The notes under the pieces: model-generated
The model's database searches: none
The model's input: only the letters and a program-made list of their open reading frames with translations
What the model was told of the DNA's origin: nothing
Made by a program: the position numbers and the translations under genes
Assembly: GCF_024359545.1 (NCBI RefSeq)
Contig: NZ_JAKQZG010000004.1
Span: forward strand, 327,094 to 391,093
DNA: 64,000 nt
Direction of reading: 5' to 3'
DNA from: Jiella marina
Lineage (GTDB): Bacteria; Pseudomonadota; Alphaproteobacteria; Rhizobiales; Rhizobiaceae
Shown here: piece after piece, positions 1 to 9,316 of the stretch
How the letters are laid out: every line of letters begins with the position of its first letter
Position numbering within the stretch: the stretch's first letter is position 1

Positions 1-127
1 CTGAACTTCGCCGGCAAGCTTCGCGCCAGCTTGCAGTGCTCAGATTTCCGCAAATGAGGCGGCAAGAAGGCGGCCACGCCGCTGGGTCAGGCCGCTCGCC
101 GGAGTGTTCTGCTAGGAGATTCTCGCC

Positions 128-373
128 GTGTTCGACCGATCCGTGAAGCGTCTGGAGGATCCGGAAGTGGTCACCGCGCTGATTCGAAGCCTTCTCGAAG
201 CCGGCTACGAGCGCGAGACGATCGAGACCGCGCTGATCAGACAGGCGCCGGTCGATCTCGATCTGCTGGCGGATTGTTACCTTCGCCTGACAATGGCCAG
301 CGCCGCACTCGCGCAGGCCGCCGAGGAGCACTCCGAAAACGCGGCGCATATCCGGCAGCGTTCGGCGGCATAA
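128..373 (+). CDS. small hypothetical protein, 81 aa
   Basis: I do not recognise the family. The frame begins with GTG at 128, preceded by a good ribosome binding site (AGGAGA, about 9 bases upstream), which is the main support for it being real. The product is small, mostly helical by composition, acidic at the N-terminal half and alanine-rich at the C-terminal half, with no signal peptide or membrane segment. It is convergent with the ABC transporter ATPase gene that follows. No function can be inferred. Confidence 0.55.
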   Translation: MFDRSVKRLEDPEVVTALIRSLLEAGYERETIETALIRQAPVDLDLLADCYLRLTMASAALAQAAEEHSENAAHIRQRSAA

Positions 374-393
374 GCTGGCAAAGCGCGGACTGG

Positions 394-422
394 CGGCGAC
401 CAGCGCTCTGCCCCGGTCGCCG
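394..422. terminator. possible hairpin between convergent genes
   Basis: The arms CGGCGACC (394-401) and GGTCGCCG (415-422) form a perfect 8-base stem around a 13-base loop, between the convergent ends of the small gene at 128-373 and proV. There is no T-run on either side, so this is at best a weak or rho-assisted terminator. Confidence 0.3.
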
Positions 423-439
423 ATACGCCGTGCGGCAGC

Positions 440-1531
440 CTACGACGGCTGCTTCTCCGCCTCGGCGACACCCGTCTCCTCTTCCAGCGCTTCCTTGAGA
501 ACCGGCGTCGCCATCCCCGCCATGACAGAGCGCATGGTCAGGGTCCCGAGCGGCTTGCCTGCATCGTCGACCACATGGGCGTTGTCGATGCCCTCTTCGG
601 TCATGCGACGCGCGACTTCCTCCAGCACCGTGCCTTCCTCGACCGGAAAACTCTCCGAAGCCGCGACCGAAGCCGGGGCCGGGGTCTCCATGATCGTTTC
701 CGCCTGGATCACCCGGCCGCGATTGACCTCGCGGACGAAGGACGAGATGTACTCGTCCGCCGGATCGAGCACGATCTCCTGCGCCGTACCCTGCTGGACG
801 ATTTCGCCATCCCGCAGGATGGCGATCTTGTCGCCCAGCCGGAGTGCCTCGTCGAGATCGTGGGTGATGAAGACGATGGTCTTGGCGAGTTCCTTCTGCA
901 GATCCAGCAGGACGGTCTGCATGTCGGTGCGGATCAGTGGGTCGAGCGCCGAGAAGGCCTCGTCCATGAGAAGGATGTCCGCGTCGGTCGCGAGCGCCCG
1001 GGCAAGGCCGACGCGCTGCTGCATGCCGCCGGAAAGCTGGGCGGGGTAGTTGTCCTCGTAGCCGCCGAGACCCACGCGCTCGATCCAGCGCGCCGCCGCC
1101 TTCCTCTGCTCGGCCTTGGACTTGCCCATGACGTGCAGCCCATAGCAGACATTGTCCATGACGGTCTTGTGGGGCAGGAGCGCAAAGCGCTGGAACACCA
1201 TGGAGATCTTGTGCCGGCGAAACTCCCGGAGTTGCTTGGCCGACATCTTCAGGACGTCCTCCCCATTGACCAGCACCTCGCCGGCTGAGGGTTCGATCAG
1301 CCGGTTGAGGTGACGGATCAGCGTGGACTTGCCGGAGCCGGACAGCCCCATGACGACCTGAATGCTTGCGGCCGGCATGTCGATATTGATGTCCCTGAGA
1401 CCGAGCACGTGCCCGTATTCGGCCAGGAGTTCGGTCTTCGAGAGGCCCTGCTTGACCTTCTCGACCATGGCGCGGTCGTTGTTGCCGAAGATCTTGTAGA
1501 GATTGCGAACCTTGATCGCGGTCTCAGCCAT
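440..1531 (-). CDS. proV: glycine betaine/proline ABC transporter ATP-binding protein (ProV-like)
   Basis: This is the cytoplasmic ATPase of an osmoprotectant importer of the ProU/OpuA class. It has Walker A (GLSGSGKS, about residues 62-70), the signature LSGGMQQR (about 166-173), Walker B (ILLMDEAF, about 186-193) and a C-terminal CBS-like segment (about 300-345), the usual ionic-strength sensing part of this family. The ATG at 1531 (MAETAIKV) is chosen over a longer upstream frame because it gives the family N-terminus and an 8-base overlap with the proW stop. About 363 aa, within the usual range. It is the last gene of the leftward proX-proW-proV set. Substrate could be glycine betaine, proline betaine or choline; sequence alone does not decide. 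Confidence 0.93.
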   Translation of the reverse strand: MAETAIKVRNLYKIFGNNDRAMVEKVKQGLSKTELLAEYGHVLGLRDINIDMPAASIQVVMGLSGSGKSTLIRHLNRLIEPSAGEVLVNGEDVLKMSAKQLREFRRHKISMVFQRFALLPHKTVMDNVCYGLHVMGKSKAEQRKAAARWIERVGLGGYEDNYPAQLSGGMQQRVGLARALATDADILLMDEAFSALDPLIRTDMQTVLLDLQKELAKTIVFITHDLDEALRLGDKIAILRDGEIVQQGTAQEIVLDPADEYISSFVREVNRGRVIQAETIMETPAPASVAASESFPVEEGTVLEEVARRMTEEGIDNAHVVDDAGKPLGTLTMRSVMAGMATPVLKEALEEETGVAEAEKQPS

Positions 1532-2435
1532 GGGACGCCTCCCGGTGGCGCTGCAGGCGCTGGCCATAGGCCTGGCTGGCGCGGTCGAAGATGATGGCGA
1601 TGGCGACGATCGCGAGACCGTTGAGCACGCCCTGAGTGAAGTACTGGTTGGTGATCGCCTGAAGCACCGGCTGGCCGAGGCCGCGCACGCCGATCAGTGA
1701 CGCGACGACCACCATGGCAAGCGCCATCATGATGGTCTGATTGATGCCGGCCATGATCGTCGGCAGGGACAGGGGAAGCTGCACTTCGACGAGTTTCTGC
1801 CAGCTGGACGAGCCGAAGGCGTTGGCGGCTTCCAGAACCTCCTTGTCGACCAGCCGGATCCCGAGATTGGTCAGCCGGATGATCGGCGGCATGGCGTAGA
1901 TCACGACGACGATGAGACCGGGGATCAGGCCGATGCCGAGCAGCATGACGATCGGGATCAGATAGACGAAGGACGGCATCGTCTGCATCACGTCGAGAAT
2001 CGGATTGACCGTCGCCTGCAGCTTGTCTGACCGCGACATCAGGATGCCGATCGGCATGCCGACGACGATCGCGAGCAGGGTGCAAACGGTGATGATCGAC
2101 AGCGTGCGCATCGTGTCTTCCCACATGCCGAAGACGCCGATGAGGACGAGCGCGACGAAGCTTCCGATCGTGATCTTCTTCGAGCGACTGGCGAACCAGA
2201 CGATCGCCGTGATGGCCGCCAGGATGATCCACCATGGCGTTTCGATCAGAATGTTTTCGAACCAGAGAAGAAAGTCGAGAAGGGGCCGGAAGAAGGCCTC
2301 GATCGAGTCACCCCACGCGCGTGAGAAATCGCGGTATTGTTGATCGATCGTCCGCGACATCAGTCGCAGATTGCGACCCGCGATCTGGGGAAATTCCACC
2401 AGCCATTCCGGCATCCAGTTGAACAGCCAATCCAA
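1524..2435 (-). CDS. proW: glycine betaine/proline ABC transporter permease (ProW-like)
   Basis: Inner-membrane permease of the same importer, 303 aa. A roughly 70-residue soluble N-terminus is followed by about six to seven hydrophobic segments and the BPD_transp_1 coupling region (EVLEAANAFGSSSWQ, about residues 200), which docks the ATPase. It overlaps proV by 8 bases, so the two are almost certainly translated together. It is separated from proX by 270 bases that contain a strong terminator, so permease and ATPase should be made at lower levels than the binding protein. Confidence 0.93.
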   Translation of the reverse strand: MDWLFNWMPEWLVEFPQIAGRNLRLMSRTIDQQYRDFSRAWGDSIEAFFRPLLDFLLWFENILIETPWWIILAAITAIVWFASRSKKITIGSFVALVLIGVFGMWEDTMRTLSIITVCTLLAIVVGMPIGILMSRSDKLQATVNPILDVMQTMPSFVYLIPIVMLLGIGLIPGLIVVVIYAMPPIIRLTNLGIRLVDKEVLEAANAFGSSSWQKLVEVQLPLSLPTIMAGINQTIMMALAMVVVASLIGVRGLGQPVLQAITNQYFTQGVLNGLAIVAIAIIFDRASQAYGQRLQRHREASHG

Positions 2436-2537
2436 TGGTCAGGATCCCTTTGTTGTTCTTGCAGGCGTTTTCGCCTGTCCTTTTCCTGTGAAGTCGATTC
2501 TCGGAGTGTTTGGTAGGCGGCCCACTCCGATCACTCG

Positions 2538-2573
2538 AAAAAAAATCCCGGGCGGCGATGGTGCCACCCGGGA
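2538..2573 (-). terminator. intrinsic terminator between proX and proW
   Basis: Read on the minus strand, an 11-base stem (TCCCGGGTGGC with GCCGCCCGGGA, one G-T pair) closes a 6-base loop and is followed directly by eight T residues. It lies after the proX stop and before proW, so it should end most proX transcripts and allow limited read-through into proWV. Confidence 0.85.
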
Positions 2574-2705
2574 ATTTCTCATTGCGATGCGCCGACTCCG
2601 CATTCCTTCGCGTGACGCAGAGCGCAGCGAGGCCAAGGCGCCGGGTTCGCACCCGTAAAGACAACGGCCCGTGTCGCGCCCACAGCATCGGCTCGCATGG
2701 CTAGA

Positions 2706-3704
2706 TCAAAGCGCGTCCTTGATCTTCTCGGCCGCTTCCGGGGAAACCCAGTCGGTCCAGATGTCCTCGTTGTTTTCCAGGAAATAATAGGCCGTGTCCT
2801 CGCCGGTGGCCTGGTTGTCTTCCTTCCAGGCCAGGAGCTTGTTGACGGTGTCGTTGCCCCAGGCGCGGGTGTTCAGATACTCCTTTACGCCGTTCTTCAT
2901 CTCGTCGACCTTGGGGGTGACGACAGTGTAGACCTCAGACTTGGTCCAGGCGTTCTTCTTCGGATCCTCGCAGTCGGCGACCGTGGTGCAGTTCTGCCAT
3001 TCCTCGGGATCATGCTCGACGCCGAAGTCGAGCTTCACCATCGGGTATTTGCCGAGAATGGCGGTCGGGGCCCAGTAGTAGCCGAACCACGGATCCTCGT
3101 TCTCGTAGGCATTGGCGATCGAGCCGTCGAGGCCGGCTGCCGAGCCGGTATCGACCAGCACGAAGCCCTTCTCCTCCGCGTCGAACGCTTCGAAAAGGTT
3201 CGCCGAGGTGATCTGGCAACCCCAACCGGCCGGGCAGTTGTAGAAGGCGCCCTTGGAAGGATCTTCCTTGGAAGGGAAGAGCTCGGGGTGGCTGAAGGCA
3301 TCCTCGACCGTCTTGATCTCGGGATGGGCCTCGGCGAAGTACTGCGGGATCCAGAAGCCTTCCTCGCCACCGTCCGACAGGACCTCGGCAGCGTATTCGA
3401 CGGTTCCCTCATCGACGGCGGAGTCGATCTGTTCGCGGAACTGGTTGATCCACATTTCCGGGGCGACGTCCGGCTCCTGCTTTTCCGTCATGGAGGCGAA
3501 GGTCGGCATGGTGTCGCCCGGGACGAGACGTGCCGAGCAGTCGTAACCCTCTTCCAGAATGATCTTGTCGATCGAGGCCATGACCTCGGCTGATGCCCAG
3601 TTCATGTTGGAAATCGTCAGATCGCAACTCTCCTGCGCGGAGGCGGTCGCGGAAAATCCAAATGTTGCGGCTGCGACCACAGTCGATGCGAGAAGCTTCT
3701 TCAT
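2706..3704 (-). CDS. proX: glycine betaine/proline ABC transporter substrate-binding protein (ProX-like)
   Basis: Periplasmic solute-binding component, 332 aa from the ATG at 3704. That start gives a clean signal peptide (MKKLLAS..., cleavage near ASA-QE, about residue 23) and has GGAGAAGG just upstream; an upstream in-frame start would spoil the signal. The mature protein carries the OpuAC/ProX domain and many tryptophan and tyrosine residues, as expected for cation-pi boxes that hold quaternary ammonium ligands, plus at least four cysteines, probably as disulfides. First gene of the proX-W-V set and followed by its own terminator. Confidence 0.9.
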   Translation of the reverse strand: MKKLLASTVVAAATFGFSATASAQESCDLTISNMNWASAEVMASIDKIILEEGYDCSARLVPGDTMPTFASMTEKQEPDVAPEMWINQFREQIDSAVDEGTVEYAAEVLSDGGEEGFWIPQYFAEAHPEIKTVEDAFSHPELFPSKEDPSKGAFYNCPAGWGCQITSANLFEAFDAEEKGFVLVDTGSAAGLDGSIANAYENEDPWFGYYWAPTAILGKYPMVKLDFGVEHDPEEWQNCTTVADCEDPKKNAWTKSEVYTVVTPKVDEMKNGVKEYLNTRAWGNDTVNKLLAWKEDNQATGEDTAYYFLENNEDIWTDWVSPEAAEKIKDAL

Positions 3705-4063
3705 GCCTTCTCCCCAATTTCTTGTTTTCGACAAGTATCCCGAAGCATACTGTCAGGAACGAGAGTGCACGCTGGTTTCTTTCGCATCATGGTCATCACT
3801 GCGAATTCGACCAGCGCGGTCCGTCGGTGGATGACCACAACGAAGCTAGACTTTGTGGAAGCCAAAGCCAACGCCTTTTTTCTGCTGCAGCCGGCAAACG
3901 AACGCCACCGATCCAATCTGCGCGGAAATGTCCCGCCGATCGGCAGTCGGCAGCGCAGATGCTTAGCTGTGCGAGCAATTCGGCGGAAGCAGGCGAAACC
4001 ACCCGGATCGCGCGGCGTTCGGCACGCAAACGGAAATCCTGTGTGCGTAAAAGGGGTGTTTCA
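3705..4063. other. intergenic region between divergent proX and DUF4396 gene
   Basis: This 359-base stretch separates two divergent genes and must hold both promoters. I find no convincing conserved gene in it and no clear sigma54 or EcfG-type promoter. A good ribosome binding site (AAGGGGTG) ends it before the ATG at 4064. Confidence 0.5.
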
Positions 4064-4798
4064 ATGATACCGGAATGGCTTCATGGGCTCGCGATCGTAA
4101 TGCTGGCGATCGGCTTCGTCTCGGCTGCGATCATCGCTGTCGACGTCATGCGTCATCCTCAACATATGACGATCATGAACTTCGTCTGGCCGGTCACCGG
4201 CCTTTATGCCGGGCCACTCGCGATCTGGGGTTATTGGACCTATGGCCGGCTTGCGCGGCACGAGGTCGCCCATGCCGCCATGCAGAACGACGAGCCAATG
4301 CCGCACAAGAAGCTGACGCCGTTTCCGGTCAAGGTGGGCAAGGGGGCGACCCATTGCGGCGCCGGCTGCACCCTAGGCGACATCGTGGCCGAATGGCTGG
4401 TCTTCCTGGTTCCCGTCATCGCCGTCTGGTTCGGCTATGAAAGCCTGTTCGGGGAGAAGATCTTCGCGGCCTGGATCGTCGACTACATCTTCGCCTTCAT
4501 CTTCGGCGTTGCCTTTCAGTATGCAACGATCGTCCCCATGCGCGGCCTGTCCCCGGGCAAAGGGCTGATCGAAGCGGTCAAGGCCGACACGCTCTCGCTG
4601 ACATCTTGGCAGATCGGCATGTACGGCTTCATGGCGCTCATGCATTTCTGGGTCTTTGGCGCTATCCTCGGTGCCAAGCTCGAGGTGAACACCGTGGAGT
4701 TCTGGGCGTCCATGCAGATCGCCATGATCTGCGGCTTTCTGACTTCCTACCCGGTGAACTGGTGGCTCATCCGGAAGGGCATCAAGGAGGCGATGTAG
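4064..4798 (+). CDS. DUF4396 domain-containing membrane protein
   Basis: Integral membrane protein of about 244 aa. It has hydrophobic segments near residues 7-27, 38-57, 110-130, 140-165, 185-207 and 215-235, and the motif THCGAGCTLGDI (about residues 99-110) typical of DUF4396, with two cysteines and a histidine that could bind a metal. The ATG at 4064 follows AAGGGGTG and begins at the first membrane helix; upstream in-frame codons are not coding-like. Function of the family is unknown. It is divergent from proX. Confidence 0.82.
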   Translation: MIPEWLHGLAIVMLAIGFVSAAIIAVDVMRHPQHMTIMNFVWPVTGLYAGPLAIWGYWTYGRLARHEVAHAAMQNDEPMPHKKLTPFPVKVGKGATHCGAGCTLGDIVAEWLVFLVPVIAVWFGYESLFGEKIFAAWIVDYIFAFIFGVAFQYATIVPMRGLSPGKGLIEAVKADTLSLTSWQIGMYGFMALMHFWVFGAILGAKLEVNTVEFWASMQIAMICGFLTSYPVNWWLIRKGIKEAM

Positions 4799-4891
4799 GG
4801 GACGGCGCCGCGTCGGGGCGCCGGGGCGTCAACAAATCGCCATAGGGAGCGCTCAAGGAGACGCTCCCCCGAAGCAGAAGATGATTGTCCG

Positions 4892-5230
4892 ATGAAAAAG
4901 ACCATTCTCACCCTGGCTGCCCTGGCTGCATTCTCCGCCCCGTCCCTCGCGGCCGATCCGATCCTCGGCAAGTGGCGGGCGCCCGGTGGCGGCATCGTCC
5001 ATGTGACCTCCTGCGGCGGCAGCTATTGCGCCACGGTGGTCAGCGGCCAGCACAAGGGCAAGGCCGTTGGGCGCATGAACGGCCAGAACGGTGAGTATAC
5101 CGGCTCCGTGACAGATCCCCGCGACGACCGCACCTATTCCGGCAGCGCCACCGTCGGCGGCGGAACGCTGAAGCTGACCGGCTGTGCCCTCAAGATCTTC
5201 TGCAAGACGCAGGTCTGGACGCGCGTCTGA
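4892..5230 (+). CDS. DUF2147 family secreted protein
   Basis: Small exported protein, 112 aa, with an N-terminal signal peptide (MKKTILTLAALAAF, cleavage about SLA-AD at residue 21). The mature part has the DUF2147 pattern: ILGKWRAPGG near its start, a cysteine pair around CGGSYC, a TDP...RTYSG centre and an end GCALKIFCKTQVWTR. The conserved cysteines probably form disulfides in the periplasm. Function of the family is not established. It stands alone 93 bases after the DUF4396 gene. Confidence 0.85.
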   Translation: MKKTILTLAALAAFSAPSLAADPILGKWRAPGGGIVHVTSCGGSYCATVVSGQHKGKAVGRMNGQNGEYTGSVTDPRDDRTYSGSATVGGGTLKLTGCALKIFCKTQVWTRV

Positions 5231-5393
5231 TTTGAGCGCCATCGGCAGTGATCGCCGGTCGCGCTCCGGTCCTTCAGGCTATCTCTGATCTTGCACTCGA
5301 CTTCCCGGCATCCTGCTGAATGCCATGCGCGGCTAAGCTTGCCGGGCGTCGTCATCAAAGTGCCAACCGCCCGATTGATTACTACCCGACCGG

Positions 5394-7256
5394 TTAAAGG
5401 TCCTTCGTATCCCGGCGCGCGACGACGGTCGGTGTCTCGCAACCCAGCGGACCCGGGTTCTCTTCGCCATGGATGTTGGCGTTGAGATTGCGCGTCAGCG
5501 GGACCAGCGCATGGGACGACAGGCGCTGTCTGAGCTTCCCGGTGTCGCTCGCTTCGGCCGAGACCAGCACCGTATAGGCCTTGGTGAAAGTGATCAGGGT
5601 AATCTGGCGGTTGTCGTCCGAGGTCCCGGTCTTCGCCGCCACGTCATGGATGAAGCGACTGCCATTGGCGGTGCCGTCCGGTCCCGTCGTCGCCAGAAGC
5701 ATCTTGTGCAGCGTGTCGAAGCCCCCCACCAGTCGGCTGTCGCTTGGCAGAGGTTCCGCCGATGTCGCGAACACGACCTTCTGGCTTTCGCGGTCGCGGG
5801 CTTCCTTCACGATCAGAGGGCCGTTCGCCACCTCTCCGCAACTCGCCACCGTGACATAGGCATCCAGGAGCTGCATCAGCTTGACCGGCTCGGCACCGAG
5901 GGCGAGTGCGCGATCCGAACCACGGGTGAAGCGAAAATCGGTCGCCATGCGCTCCATGGCCGAATTGGCACAGGGTCGGCCGAACCGGCGCATCATCCGC
6001 ACGAACGGCGGATTCCGGCTCATCGCCAAGGCCTTTTCCAATGTAATTTCGTTGAGATAGCGACGGTCGGCATTCCTGACCGGCGGAATGCCGACGGGAG
6101 AATCGTCGACCTTGGTCGCGGCAGTCCAGCCCTGCTCGACGAGGGCGCACAGCGTCAGAAGCGGCTTCACCGTCGAGCCCGGATAGAGGCTCCCATCGGG
6201 AGACGCCACCATCGCCTCGATCCCGCCGGTCTTGTTGTTGACCACCACGGCCGTCAGCCGGTCGTAGCCCGCCCGTGCGATCCGCGGATAGTATTTCTCG
6301 ATCGCACTTTCGAGATAGAGCTGGGTTTCGGAGGAATAGAAGGTCACCACGTCGAGGCGTTGATCCGCCTCACCGAACTGGCCGGCCAGCCGGGCGATCG
6401 CGAGATTGCGCGCCGAGCCGAACTGGTCCGACAACCGCCGGTGCTCCTTGAAGGCATAGGCGGCAAAGCGCCGCGGCAGGGTGTCGTCGGCGACGGCTTC
6501 GGCCGTCAGGGTCGTCGGCGCGATCCCCATGGTCGTCAGCAAGAGCCGCGCCTGACGCATGTTCAGCGGCTTGGTCGGGTTGCCGGTGGTCGGGTTCTTG
6601 ATGGTGACCGCGAGGCTGGCCGCCATGTCGGGTGTGAATTCCACCCGCTGGGAGCGTTCGCGCTTGAACGAATAATCGAAATAGTAGCGGGCAGCCGCTT
6701 CGATGCCCTTGGTGTTGTGCCCCATGAAGGGCGTGTTCAGGTAGAACTCCAGCAGTTCTTCCTTGCTGAAGCGCCATTCCAGCCAGAGTGCGATCGCCAG
6801 TTCGTCGAACTTGCGTTTGAAGTCGCGGCGGCTGCCCACATAGATCTGCTTGGCCAGTTGCTGGGTGATGGTGGAGCCGCCGCGCGGGTCGTCGCCGAAT
6901 TGGCTGATCAAGGCCTTGCCGATGGCGATCGGGTTGAAGCCGGGGTGATAGAAGAACCAGGAGTCTTCCGACGTGAGGATGGCCTCACGCATGACCTCCG
7001 GAACGTCCTGATAGTCCACATACATCATCTCTTCGGTCGGGGCGTTCCAGGGCTTCGCCCGGTGCTTGTCGAGGTCGACGACGAGACGGTTGGAGTGAAC
7101 ACGCTGGAGCGTCGTGGCGACGCTGGCGCCGTAACGGGCGGCAGTCGCGTTGACCCAGCTCTGGACGAGAGCGAGCCCGCAGCCGAAGAACAGGATGAGG
7201 ACGGAGATGACGAGCCAGATCGTCGAGTATCGGCGCCCCTCGGCTTCGTCGGTCAT
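5394..7256 (-). CDS. class A penicillin-binding protein (transglycosylase/transpeptidase)
   Basis: Bifunctional peptidoglycan synthase, 620 aa. A single N-terminal membrane anchor (about residues 13-33) leads to a GT51 glycosyltransferase domain with the catalytic EDSWF...HPGF and GGSTITQQLAKQ motifs (about residues 96-140). The transpeptidase domain has SxxK as STVK inside PGSTVKP (about residue 357), SxN as SRN, and KTG as AKTGTSD. At 620 aa it is shorter than PBP1a and has no obvious extra domain, closer to PBP1c or rhizobial short class A enzymes. It appears monocistronic. Confidence 0.9.
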   Translation of the reverse strand: MTDEAEGRRYSTIWLVISVLILFFGCGLALVQSWVNATAARYGASVATTLQRVHSNRLVVDLDKHRAKPWNAPTEEMMYVDYQDVPEVMREAILTSEDSWFFYHPGFNPIAIGKALISQFGDDPRGGSTITQQLAKQIYVGSRRDFKRKFDELAIALWLEWRFSKEELLEFYLNTPFMGHNTKGIEAAARYYFDYSFKRERSQRVEFTPDMAASLAVTIKNPTTGNPTKPLNMRQARLLLTTMGIAPTTLTAEAVADDTLPRRFAAYAFKEHRRLSDQFGSARNLAIARLAGQFGEADQRLDVVTFYSSETQLYLESAIEKYYPRIARAGYDRLTAVVVNNKTGGIEAMVASPDGSLYPGSTVKPLLTLCALVEQGWTAATKVDDSPVGIPPVRNADRRYLNEITLEKALAMSRNPPFVRMMRRFGRPCANSAMERMATDFRFTRGSDRALALGAEPVKLMQLLDAYVTVASCGEVANGPLIVKEARDRESQKVVFATSAEPLPSDSRLVGGFDTLHKMLLATTGPDGTANGSRFIHDVAAKTGTSDDNRQITLITFTKAYTVLVSAEASDTGKLRQRLSSHALVPLTRNLNANIHGEENPGPLGCETPTVVARRDTKDL

Positions 7257-7452
7257 GAAACGTTCCCCGTCACCTTATCGGAGCGTTAACCATGTCAACA
7301 TGGGGACGATCCGATTCAGCCGCAACGAAATCGTTGGACTACTCCCGATCGCGACGCCCTCATGGCGCATGGGGCCGACCTCCCGCCGGCACCGGTCCAA
7401 GTGGAAGACGCAGAAGAGTTTGGTAACCAATTATGCCAGCGAGGCGGCGGGT

Positions 7453-9186
7453 TCAGGCCGGTCGGGTCCGCAGTTCGGCCCCGCCTTCGTCCACGATCTG
7501 ATGGGCGAGCTTCAGGGCCGCGTCGAGATCCGGCCGGAACAGGGTCGCGCCGTCCTCCAGGCCCTGCGTGAGCAGAATTCGGCGACTCGCTTCGCCAGCC
7601 CCGGCGATGACGACACTTGCGTCCCGGCTCTTGGCCTTGTCGACGAAGCCCAGGACCGTCGCGGCCGCCGAACTGTCGATGAACGGCACTTCGGAGAAAT
7701 CCAGGACATAGACCTTCGGCCGCTCGGCGATCCGGTCGAGCACCGCGCCGACGCTGGCTGCTGCGCCGAAGAAGAAGGCGCCGGAGATACGGCAGACGAA
7801 AATCTCCGGATCGCCCAGCACACGGTCGGAATAGGGCTCCGAACCCTTCTCATAGGTGGAATCGGCTTGATCGGGTGTCGCGATCGCGATGCCGTGGCCC
7901 TTGACCGTGACCTCGTTCGCCATGCGGTGCAGGAAAAGAAGGGCACCGAGTCCGAAGCCCACCAGGATGCCCTCCGTGAGATCCCGGAAGACGACGAGCA
8001 GGAAGGTCGCGAGCACCACCACGGCGTCGCCGCGCGAGGCTTTGATCAGGGCCCAGAATTCGTGCTTTTCCGCCATGTTCCAGGCGACGAAGAGGAGGAC
8101 GGCGGCCAGCGCCGCGAGCGGAATGTAGGCGGCGAGGGGCGCTGCCACGAGTACGAAGACCAGCAGGAAGCCGGAATGCAATATGCCTGAGATCGGGCTC
8201 TTGGCTCCGGAGCGCACATTGGTCGCGGTGCGGGCGATCGTCCCGGTGACGCAGATCCCGCCGAAGAGCGAGGAGGCGACATTGGCGACCCCTTGCGCGA
8301 CGAGTTCGCAATTGGAGCGATGGCGCCGGCCGCTCATGGAATCGGCGACGACGGCCGACAACAGGCTTTCGATCGAACCCAGAAGCGCGAAGGAGACGGC
8401 GGGCGGCAGGGCCGCCATGACCTTTTCCGCGGACAGATCGGGCAGTGTTGGTGCGGGAAGCGACGAGGGCACGCCGCCGAAGCGGCTGCCGATGGTGGCG
8501 ATGTCGAACCCGCCGATTGTGGTGAGGAGCGAGGCGGCGACGACCGCGATCAGGAGCACCGGCCAGTGCGGGCGAAACCGTCGCACGATGAGGATCAAGG
8601 CGAGCGAGAACAGTGCGATGCCAAGGCTTGCGGGATCCAGCGTGCCGGCAGCCGATGCCAGAGCCGTGAGCTTGTCGACGATCGGGCCCGGCTCGGTGCC
8701 GTCGAGCGTCAGGCCAAAGAACTCGCGCAGTTGGGTCGCTGCGATGATGACCGCGATCCCGGAGGTAAAGCCGACGGTGACCGGGTAGGGGATGTATTTG
8801 ACGAAGGTGCCGAGGCGAAAGATGCCGATCGCGGCGAGGATCAGGCCGGAGAGGAAGGTTGCGAGCACCAGCCCTTCGACACCCTGCGCGGCGACGGTCG
8901 CCGAGACGAGCAGGATGAAGGCGCCCGCCGGACCGCCGATCTGGAACCGGCTGCCGCCGAGGAGCGAGACGAAGAAGCCGCCGACGATGGCGGTGATCAG
9001 GCCGCGATCCGGCGACACGCCCGACGCGATGGCAATCGCCATCGAAAGGGGCAGCGCCACGATCGCGACGGTGAGCCCCGAGACGAGATCGGCTTTGAAA
9101 GCTTCGAGGCGGTAGCCCTCCTTCAGGACCGTCACGAGCTTGGGGGTAAACATTTCGCCGAAACTGGCCGAGCCGACTCCACTCAT
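7453..9186 (-). CDS. SulP/SLC26 family anion transporter with STAS domain
   Basis: Inner-membrane transporter of 577 aa, predicted to move sulfate, bicarbonate or other anions. About 10-14 hydrophobic segments cover residues 30-430, including the SulP signature area ...ALPLSMAIAIASGVSPDRGL (about residues 44-63). A C-terminal STAS domain (about 460-560) holds a VLDFSEVPFIDSSAA core, the conserved DxS loop. The start ATG at 9186 follows GAAGGGA. The XRE regulator gene lies 130 bases upstream on the same strand, so the two are probably co-transcribed. Confidence 0.92.
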   Translation of the reverse strand: MSGVGSASFGEMFTPKLVTVLKEGYRLEAFKADLVSGLTVAIVALPLSMAIAIASGVSPDRGLITAIVGGFFVSLLGGSRFQIGGPAGAFILLVSATVAAQGVEGLVLATFLSGLILAAIGIFRLGTFVKYIPYPVTVGFTSGIAVIIAATQLREFFGLTLDGTEPGPIVDKLTALASAAGTLDPASLGIALFSLALILIVRRFRPHWPVLLIAVVAASLLTTIGGFDIATIGSRFGGVPSSLPAPTLPDLSAEKVMAALPPAVSFALLGSIESLLSAVVADSMSGRRHRSNCELVAQGVANVASSLFGGICVTGTIARTATNVRSGAKSPISGILHSGFLLVFVLVAAPLAAYIPLAALAAVLLFVAWNMAEKHEFWALIKASRGDAVVVLATFLLVVFRDLTEGILVGFGLGALLFLHRMANEVTVKGHGIAIATPDQADSTYEKGSEPYSDRVLGDPEIFVCRISGAFFFGAAASVGAVLDRIAERPKVYVLDFSEVPFIDSSAAATVLGFVDKAKSRDASVVIAGAGEASRRILLTQGLEDGATLFRPDLDAALKLAHQIVDEGGAELRTRPA

Positions 9187-9316
9187 GGCTCTGACGTCCC
9201 TTCAAATTCCCATGCCATTGGCGGCAGGGGGCGACGGATCGGCCGTCGCGGCCTGCCGGGCTTTCGTGGGATCAACCGCGGCAGTTCCGGCCCTTCGCCT
9301 CGAAGGACGCGGGACG

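Noticed and set aside
1..127. Possible end of a gene at the left edge (frame 1 is open to a TGA at 55-57)
   Set aside because: Only 18 codons are visible, another frame is also open, and no family can be recognised.
3593..4063. N-terminal extension of the DUF4396 protein
   Set aside because: The open frame extends upstream but lacks coding character; the strong ribosome site and first membrane helix place the start at 4064.
5469..7289. 606-aa open frame on the plus strand
   Set aside because: It is antisense to the penicillin-binding protein gene, has no domain, and reflects the third-position GC bias of the real gene.
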